In this document: positions 5,457-9,210 of the stretch, piece after piece | Layout of the letters: each line of letters opens with the position of its first letter | Position numbering within the stretch: position 1 is the stretch's first letter | From: Bacillota bacterium | GTDB lineage: Bacteria > Bacillota > Dethiobacteria > DTU022 | Reading direction: 5' to 3' | DNA length: 9,210 nt | Assembly: GCA_012510625.1 (NCBI GenBank) | Contig: JAAZHP010000025.1 | Span: forward strand, 1 to 9,210 | Notes under the pieces: model-generated | The model's database searches: none | What the model saw: the letters and a program-made list of their open reading frames with translations, nothing else | Told to the model about the DNA's origin: nothing | Translations under genes and position numbers: made by a program

Positions 5457-6662
5457 CTAGCGGTAAGCGGAGAAGCCCTTGCCCAGGATAGAGTAGCCGC
5501 TAATCAGTTTCATAATCTCGCTGGTGCCGTCCGGAATGGTCATCATTCGCGCGTCCCGGTAATATCTTTCCAGGGGCATCTCTTCGGATATTCCCATTCC
5601 TCCGTGAATCTGTATGGCCATGTTGGTCACCCTTATTGCGGCTTCACCGCCGTATACTTTGGTCATGGCCGAGTATTTCCTGGCTTCCGGATCTCCCTCC
5701 ACGATTAAGCTCATGGCCTTGTATCCCAGGAGCCGGGCTGTCTCGATTAAAACATTCATCTCGTAGAGCATCTCCTGGATCAGCTGAAATCTGCCGATGG
5801 GCTTGCCGAACTGGACTCTCTCCCGGGCATACTTCACCGAAGCTTCAAAGGCGGCCTGGGCGATCCCCACCGAGGCCAGGCCCATGCCGGCCCTTGGTAT
5901 GGTCAGCATGGCCGTAACAGGGGTCATTGAGGTAAGCAGCTTCATGAATCCGGCCGGGATTCTCAGGGTGCCGGAGCTAAAAGCTCTCTCCATTAAGAGG
6001 CTCATTTCGTTCTCTCGGGGGACCTTGCACTCATCAAAAAACATCTCCCCGGTGGGCGACGCTTTCCAGCCCAGCTTGGGCGACTCGGTAGCCTCGAAGG
6101 GAGAGATCTCTTTCTCTACCAGGAGAAAGGTGTGATTGCCTGTATCGGCATCTTTTACTCCAACGAAAGCGGTATCGGCAATGGTGGCGTTGCTGATCCA
6201 GGATTTTGTTCCGTTGACTATATAATAGTCTCCCTCCAGCCTGGCAGTAGTGGCGAGGTTGGAGGTGTCGCACCCGGCCTCGGGCTCTGTCTCGGCGAAA
6301 CAGCCGATAAACTCTCCCCGCTCCAGCCTGGGAAGCAGCCTGTTGCGCACCTCCTCCGAAGCTGAGGGGGCAAAGATGGCGGGGATGGCCCCCATGCCGA
6401 AAAGGGGCAGCAGGCTGGGCCAGACGCGGCCAAACTCTTCCGCGATAATCCCGAACAGGACCGGGTCCAGCAGATCCTCAATGCTTTCGGGATCGAGGCC
6501 TACCCCCACCTGTTTTAGCTTTTTCATAACGCCTATTGCTTCATCTCTGGTGAGGGGCCCCTTTCTATCCCGCTCGTCGACGATAGGAGCAAACTCTTTC
6601 TCCAGCATATCCCGCAGGCTCTGCTGGAACATTTTTTGCTCCTCAGTGAATTGAAAATCCAT
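5457..6662 (-). CDS. Acyl-CoA dehydrogenase family flavoprotein
   Basis: A 401-aa protein of normal length for the family. These FAD enzymes oxidise acyl-CoA to 2,3-enoyl-CoA and pass electrons to ETF. Visible motifs are CFAETEPEAGCDTSNL (121-136), the beta-domain VNGTKSWISNA (149-159), ARERVQFGKPIGRFQLIQ (279-296) and QIHGGMGISEEMPLERYYRDA (351-371). Two oddities: the usual YEGTSEI catalytic Glu is Asp378 in IPDGTSEI, and the segment between VPRENE (215-220) and the helical-domain start (IPRAGMGLA, 255-263) is about 20 residues longer than usual. The substrate may therefore not be an ordinary straight-chain acyl-CoA. The start follows GGAGG by 7 bases. It is the last gene of the ligase-SCP2-dehydrogenase series, 118 bases after the SCP2 gene. 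Confidence 0.93.
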   Translation of the reverse strand: MDFQFTEEQKMFQQSLRDMLEKEFAPIVDERDRKGPLTRDEAIGVMKKLKQVGVGLDPESIEDLLDPVLFGIIAEEFGRVWPSLLPLFGMGAIPAIFAPSASEEVRNRLLPRLERGEFIGCFAETEPEAGCDTSNLATTARLEGDYYIVNGTKSWISNATIADTAFVGVKDADTGNHTFLLVEKEISPFEATESPKLGWKASPTGEMFFDECKVPRENEMSLLMERAFSSGTLRIPAGFMKLLTSMTPVTAMLTIPRAGMGLASVGIAQAAFEASVKYARERVQFGKPIGRFQLIQEMLYEMNVLIETARLLGYKAMSLIVEGDPEARKYSAMTKVYGGEAAIRVTNMAIQIHGGMGISEEMPLERYYRDARMMTIPDGTSEIMKLISGYSILGKGFSAYR

Positions 6663-6714
6663 TCTCGTACCTCCTGATTATATTTACCGGTGCAGCTCAT
6701 GCAGCTGTGAACGG

Positions 6715-6765
6715 GGAGACGCCCCGCCGGAATCAAGGAGCGGGGCGTCGTCTCCGGCGGTTTTT
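6715..6765. other. Intercistronic hairpins with alternative pairings
   Basis: Between the SCP2 and acyl-CoA dehydrogenase genes, GACGCCCCGC (6718-6727) pairs perfectly with GCGGGGCGTC (6740-6749), and GGAGAC (6715-6720) can alternatively pair with GTCTCC (6750-6755). A competing stem, CCGCCGGA (6724-6731) with TCCGGCGG (6753-6760), is followed by five T on the plus strand, where it would act as a terminator. In the minus-strand operon mRNA there is no U run, so the hairpin more likely sets processing or stability between the two genes. Confidence 0.5.
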
Positions 6766-6780
6766 CCGGACAGGCAATTC

Positions 6781-7107
6781 CTATCCCACAATGGACTGCA
6801 GCTTCATGGCCAGGGACATATCGCCCTTGATCTTCAACTTGCCGGCCATGAAGGCGGAGGTGGCGTTAAGCTGCCCATCGATCATCTTGGCAAAGTCCTC
6901 CAGGGAGATGATTATGGTTACGTTGGGATTCTCATGGGCCGCTTCGACAACCTCGGCTTTTCCATCGGCTACTTTTGCGTGGAAGGTGCCCCCGTTGTCG
7001 CCGGTAAGTTCAAATTGAAACACAGCGTCCAGGTTGGCCAGCTTGGCCGGATCCGCCTCCTCTTCAACCCTCTTCTTGAGTTTCGCCATTACCTCTTCAA
7101 AAGTCAT
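6781..7107 (-). CDS. SCP2 sterol-binding domain protein
   Basis: A 108-aa stand-alone SCP2-domain protein, the usual size for this single domain. The family binds fatty acyl chains, fatty acyl-CoA or other lipids in a hydrophobic tunnel. Typical features are an acidic/basic N-terminal helix (FEEVMAKLKKRVEEEADPAK), alternating strands (VFQFELTG, TFHAKVADG, AEVVEA), PNVTIIISLEDFAKMIDGQL (61-80) and AFMAGKLKIKGDMSLAMKL (85-103). No signal peptide is seen, so it should be cytoplasmic. The ATG at 7107 is chosen because AGGAGG lies nine bases upstream; an upstream in-frame TTG at 7116 overlaps that spacing. Lying between a fatty-acid:CoA ligase and an acyl-CoA dehydrogenase, it may carry or buffer the acyl-CoA passed between them; that link is inferred. 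Confidence 0.9.
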   Translation of the reverse strand: MTFEEVMAKLKKRVEEEADPAKLANLDAVFQFELTGDNGGTFHAKVADGKAEVVEAAHENPNVTIIISLEDFAKMIDGQLNATSAFMAGKLKIKGDMSLAMKLQSIVG

Positions 7108-7188
7108 CAGCAGCAACCTCCTGATTAAATTTAATTGGCAAAATTAATCAAAATAATTCTGCTTGCACCGTAATTGTTCCCGGGTTTA

Positions 7189-7198
7189 ATCACCTCCT
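7189..7198 (-). promoter_or_regulatory. Orphan perfect Shine-Dalgarno sequence
   Basis: On the minus strand AGGAGGTGAT is a full complement of the 16S rRNA tail, between the ligase stop and the SCP2 start. No ATG follows at the right distance; the only frame uses the GTG inside the motif itself (20 codons to TAA). The SCP2 gene has its own AGGAGG near 7120. It may be a relic of a lost gene, a leader, or chance. Confidence 0.4.
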
Positions 7199-7218
7199 GT
7201 TGGCCTGGTTAATAAACA

Positions 7219-8901
7219 TCAGGCTCCGGGCTTTTCTGCCTTGGACAGCTCTTCCTCCACGAGCAGGCGTCTCAACACCTTCCCGACCAGGCTTTTGGGC
7301 AATTCCGATCTGAACTCCACGCTGCCCGGAACTTTATACCTGGCCAGCTGTTGCTTGCAGTAGTCAATTATCTCCTGCTCGGTCGCCGTTTCGCCTTCTT
7401 TTAGAACAACATATGCCTTGACCGTCTCACCGCGGTAGGGGTCGGGAAGCCCTACCACTGCGGCCTCCATTACTTTGCTGTGAGCGTAAAGCACCTCCTC
7501 CACTTCGCGCGGATAAATATTATAACCGCCGGAGATAATCATCTCCTTTTTCCGATCAACGATATAGAAAAACCCGTCTTCATCCATCCGGGCGATATCC
7601 CCGGTTAAAAGCCAGCCGTCGTGCAGCACCTCCGCCGTCTCATCCGGGCGGTTTAGATAGCCCTGCATAACCTGGGGCCCTTTTATCGCCAGTTGTCCTG
7701 CCTCTCCGATGGGCATCTCCTTGTCCGGATCATTTAGATCGACGATCTTTGCCAGGGTGCTGGATATGGGAACACCGATGCTGCCGCTCTTTCTCTTCCC
7801 GTAAATGGGATTGTTATGGGTGACCGGCGAGGTTTCAGTGAGGCCGTAACCTTCCAGCAGGCGGCATCCCGTCAGCTCCTCAAATTTTTTCTGCACCTCC
7901 AGGGGCAGAGGAGCGGCGCCGCTGATGCAGATGCGCAGTGAAGTAAGGTCGTACCGTTTTAAATGGGGATAATTGATAATGGCCACGTACATTGTGGGCA
8001 CACCGGGAAAGAGGGTGGGCCTGTTTCTATGGATATTTTGGAGCAGCATCTTTACGTCAAACTGCGGGATCAGCAGCAGGGTGCCGCAATATACCAGGGA
8101 GAGATTGAGGCATGTGCTTATGCCGTAGCTGTGAAAGAAAGGAAGCAGCGCCACGCCGATCTCTTTGCTCTCTTCCATGTCAGGTATCCAGTTGTAAATG
8201 GCGATAGCGTTGGCAATTAAGTTCCTGTGGGTCAGGATGGCCCCCTTGGGGAGCCCGGTAGTTCCCCCGGTGTACATGATAAAGGCCGGAAAATCAGGCT
8301 CCACCTTGACATCGGGCATAGGGGCGGCGGCATATTTCTTCAGGAAATCGGGCAGCCGGTAATCGCCGGCTTCAATTTTCACCCGGTCGCCGCTTTTCTT
8401 CTCCATGGCCAGGGTATATAATGGCTTAAGCCAGCCGGGAAAATATTCTTTGATATTGGTGGAGATAATTGTGCGCAATTTGGTCTTCTCTTTTAATTTC
8501 CGGATTAGCGGGTAAAACCTGCTTAATGTAACGATTATTTCAGCTTCGCTGTCATTTAGCTGGTGCTGCAGCTCTCTTTCTGTGTAGATAGGATTGCATG
8601 GGACGACGGTACAGCCGGCCCGCAGCGCCCCGAGGTAGCAAAATACAAACTGCGGGGAGTTGGGCAAATTTAAAGCCAAGCGCGAACCCTTTTTAAGACC
8701 TAAACCGGCCAGGGCGGCTGCAAATTTGCCGGCCAGGGCATCAACTTCCCGGTAAGTTAAGGTATTTCTCATGAATTTAAGGTGTGGGTGGCTTGGAAAT
8801 CTGCTTACAGTATTCGCAAACATTTCCGGCAGCGTTTTATCCGGGATCTCTATATCATGTGGGACCCCGGGGTCGTAATGCTTCAGCCAGATCCTTTCCA
8901 T
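7219..8901 (-). CDS. fadD: Long-chain fatty-acid:CoA ligase (AMP-forming)
   Basis: A 560-aa member of the adenylate-forming ANL superfamily, of normal length. It activates a carboxylic acid, probably a fatty acid, with ATP to the acyl-adenylate and then the CoA thioester. Motifs are in order: the phosphate loop YTGGTTGLPKGAILTHRN (210-227), GYGLTETSP (351-359), the hinge region TGDIARMDEDGFFYIVDRKK (433-452), GGYNIYPREVEEV (458-470) and the C-terminal catalytic Lys541 in LVGKVLRR. All key residues are present. The closest general resemblance is to FadD-type ligases; chain length or an aromatic substrate cannot be settled from motifs. The ATG at 8901 follows GGGGG by 7 bases. It is the first gene of the minus-strand lipid cluster, with a 111-base gap to SCP2. 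Confidence 0.92.
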   Translation of the reverse strand: MERIWLKHYDPGVPHDIEIPDKTLPEMFANTVSRFPSHPHLKFMRNTLTYREVDALAGKFAAALAGLGLKKGSRLALNLPNSPQFVFCYLGALRAGCTVVPCNPIYTERELQHQLNDSEAEIIVTLSRFYPLIRKLKEKTKLRTIISTNIKEYFPGWLKPLYTLAMEKKSGDRVKIEAGDYRLPDFLKKYAAAPMPDVKVEPDFPAFIMYTGGTTGLPKGAILTHRNLIANAIAIYNWIPDMEESKEIGVALLPFFHSYGISTCLNLSLVYCGTLLLIPQFDVKMLLQNIHRNRPTLFPGVPTMYVAIINYPHLKRYDLTSLRICISGAAPLPLEVQKKFEELTGCRLLEGYGLTETSPVTHNNPIYGKRKSGSIGVPISSTLAKIVDLNDPDKEMPIGEAGQLAIKGPQVMQGYLNRPDETAEVLHDGWLLTGDIARMDEDGFFYIVDRKKEMIISGGYNIYPREVEEVLYAHSKVMEAAVVGLPDPYRGETVKAYVVLKEGETATEQEIIDYCKQQLARYKVPGSVEFRSELPKSLVGKVLRRLLVEEELSKAEKPGA

Positions 8902-9033
8902 CCGGCAACCCCCTTTTGCAAAATTCAGATTAGGCTATATGATTATGTATATTCAATATTTTTCTACTATTTCCTTCTATGTTATTAAAAAAGTGAACGT
9001 TTTCCGTCCATTTGGAGATAAATAAAAGGATAA

Positions 9034-9088
9034 AGGGCAACCGGCAGTCAGCCCTATTACGGGCGCAGACTGCTGCTCTAATTAGGGC
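9034..9088. other. Structured leader-like element with alternative stems
   Basis: GCAGTC (9044-9049) pairs with GACTGC (9068-9073), and inside it GCCC (9051-9054) pairs with GGGC (9061-9064) around TATTAC, giving one hairpin with an A/GCA internal loop. The same GCCCT (9051-9055) can instead pair with AGGGC at 9034-9038, and GCCCTA (9051-9056) with TAGGGC at 9083-9088. These exclude each other, as in switch-like leaders. I recognise no known riboswitch consensus in it. Confidence 0.4.
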
Positions 9089-9123
9089 GAGTTTTGTCGG
9101 GAATAAGGCTTACCCGTCATTAA

Positions 9124-9137
9124 GAAATTTAAATTTC
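9124..9137. promoter_or_regulatory. Perfect 14-base palindrome, possible operator
   Basis: GAAATTTAAATTTC reads identically on both strands. It lies 57 bases before the possible start codon at 9194. A TATAGT hexamer at 9164-9169 is -10-like but lacks a -35 at the right distance. Binding by a dimeric repressor is plausible from symmetry alone; AT-rich palindromes also arise by chance. Confidence 0.35.
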
Positions 9138-9193
9138 GTTCGGGGAGAAGCGCCGCGGTAGTGTATAGTTTTTGTAGCTGATCGGGGGTTTAA

Positions 9194-9210
9194 ATGCGAA
9201 TGAGCCCTCC
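9194..9210 (+). CDS. Possible start of a rightward gene, cut by the window edge
   Basis: ATG at 9194 follows GGGGG (9184-9188) with 5 bases between, and the frame reads MRMSP before the window ends. A second in-frame ATG lies at 9200. With only five codons visible, no product can be proposed, and the call rests on the ribosome binding site alone. If real, it is divergent from the ligase operon and shares the 290-base region between them. Confidence 0.3.

Larger units (their letters stand above)
8902..9193. other. Non-coding region upstream of the lipid cluster
   Basis: About 290 bases without a convincing gene. The left part (8930-8990) is very AT-rich and is where the promoter of the minus-strand ligase operon should lie; no -35/-10 pair is good enough to name. 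The right part (9030-9140) holds a two-part hairpin and a perfect 14-base palindrome. A possible rightward start lies at 9194. Confidence 0.5.

Noticed and set aside
6250..6654. 134-codon frame on the plus strand opposite the acyl-CoA dehydrogenase
   Set aside because: Ser/Arg/Pro-rich translation with no motif, fully inside a gene with classic family signatures.
9140..9165. T-box-like CCGCGGT word in the right-end region
   Set aside because: The conserved T-box sequence around it and a following terminator are missing, so the match is too short to mean anything.

Overview
The window looks like chromosomal DNA from a Gram-positive, probably anaerobic and spore-forming clostridial bacterium, perhaps a Peptococcaceae or Syntrophomonadaceae relative. 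This is inferred from strong Shine-Dalgarno sequences of the GGAGG type, use of GTG starts, a small basic protein with a motif like that of small acid-soluble spore proteins, dense non-coding intergenic repeats, and a fatty-acid activation/oxidation module of the kind common in syntrophic clostridia. No rRNA or tRNA gene, CRISPR array, integrase or transposase is visible.

Layout. Positions 1-212 hold non-coding repeat material. A 60-aa basic protein (213-395, minus) faces away from two small membrane proteins (526-663 and 728-907, plus), which end at a clear rho-independent terminator (937-965). A non-coding stretch of about 350 bases (966-1320) is packed with short palindromic repeats. It is followed by two tandem nitrilase-superfamily genes on the plus strand (1321-2181 and 2233-3333). 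These converge, with only 34 bases between stops, on a minus-strand gene for a cytoplasmic (alpha/alpha)6-barrel glycosidase-like protein (3368-5260). The rest is a minus-strand lipid cluster read in the order fatty-acid:CoA ligase (8901-7219), SCP2-type lipid-binding protein (7107-6781), acyl-CoA dehydrogenase (6662-5457). The right end (8902-9193) is non-coding with inverted repeats, and a possible rightward gene begins at 9194.

How the genes work together. Ligase, SCP2 protein and dehydrogenase make a plausible route: activate an acid to its CoA ester, bind the acyl chain or acyl-CoA, and carry out the first oxidation. Hydratase, hydroxyacyl-CoA dehydrogenase, thiolase and electron-transfer flavoprotein genes are not in the window. 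The two nitrilase-family proteins probably work as a pair: the second keeps the Glu-Lys-Cys triad, while the first has lost all three residues (Ala39, Gln123, Thr157) yet keeps the fold motifs around them. This enzyme/pseudoenzyme pair is the most interesting item here. Second is the acyl-CoA dehydrogenase, which has Asp where the common catalytic Glu is expected and an unusually long segment before its C-terminal helical domain.
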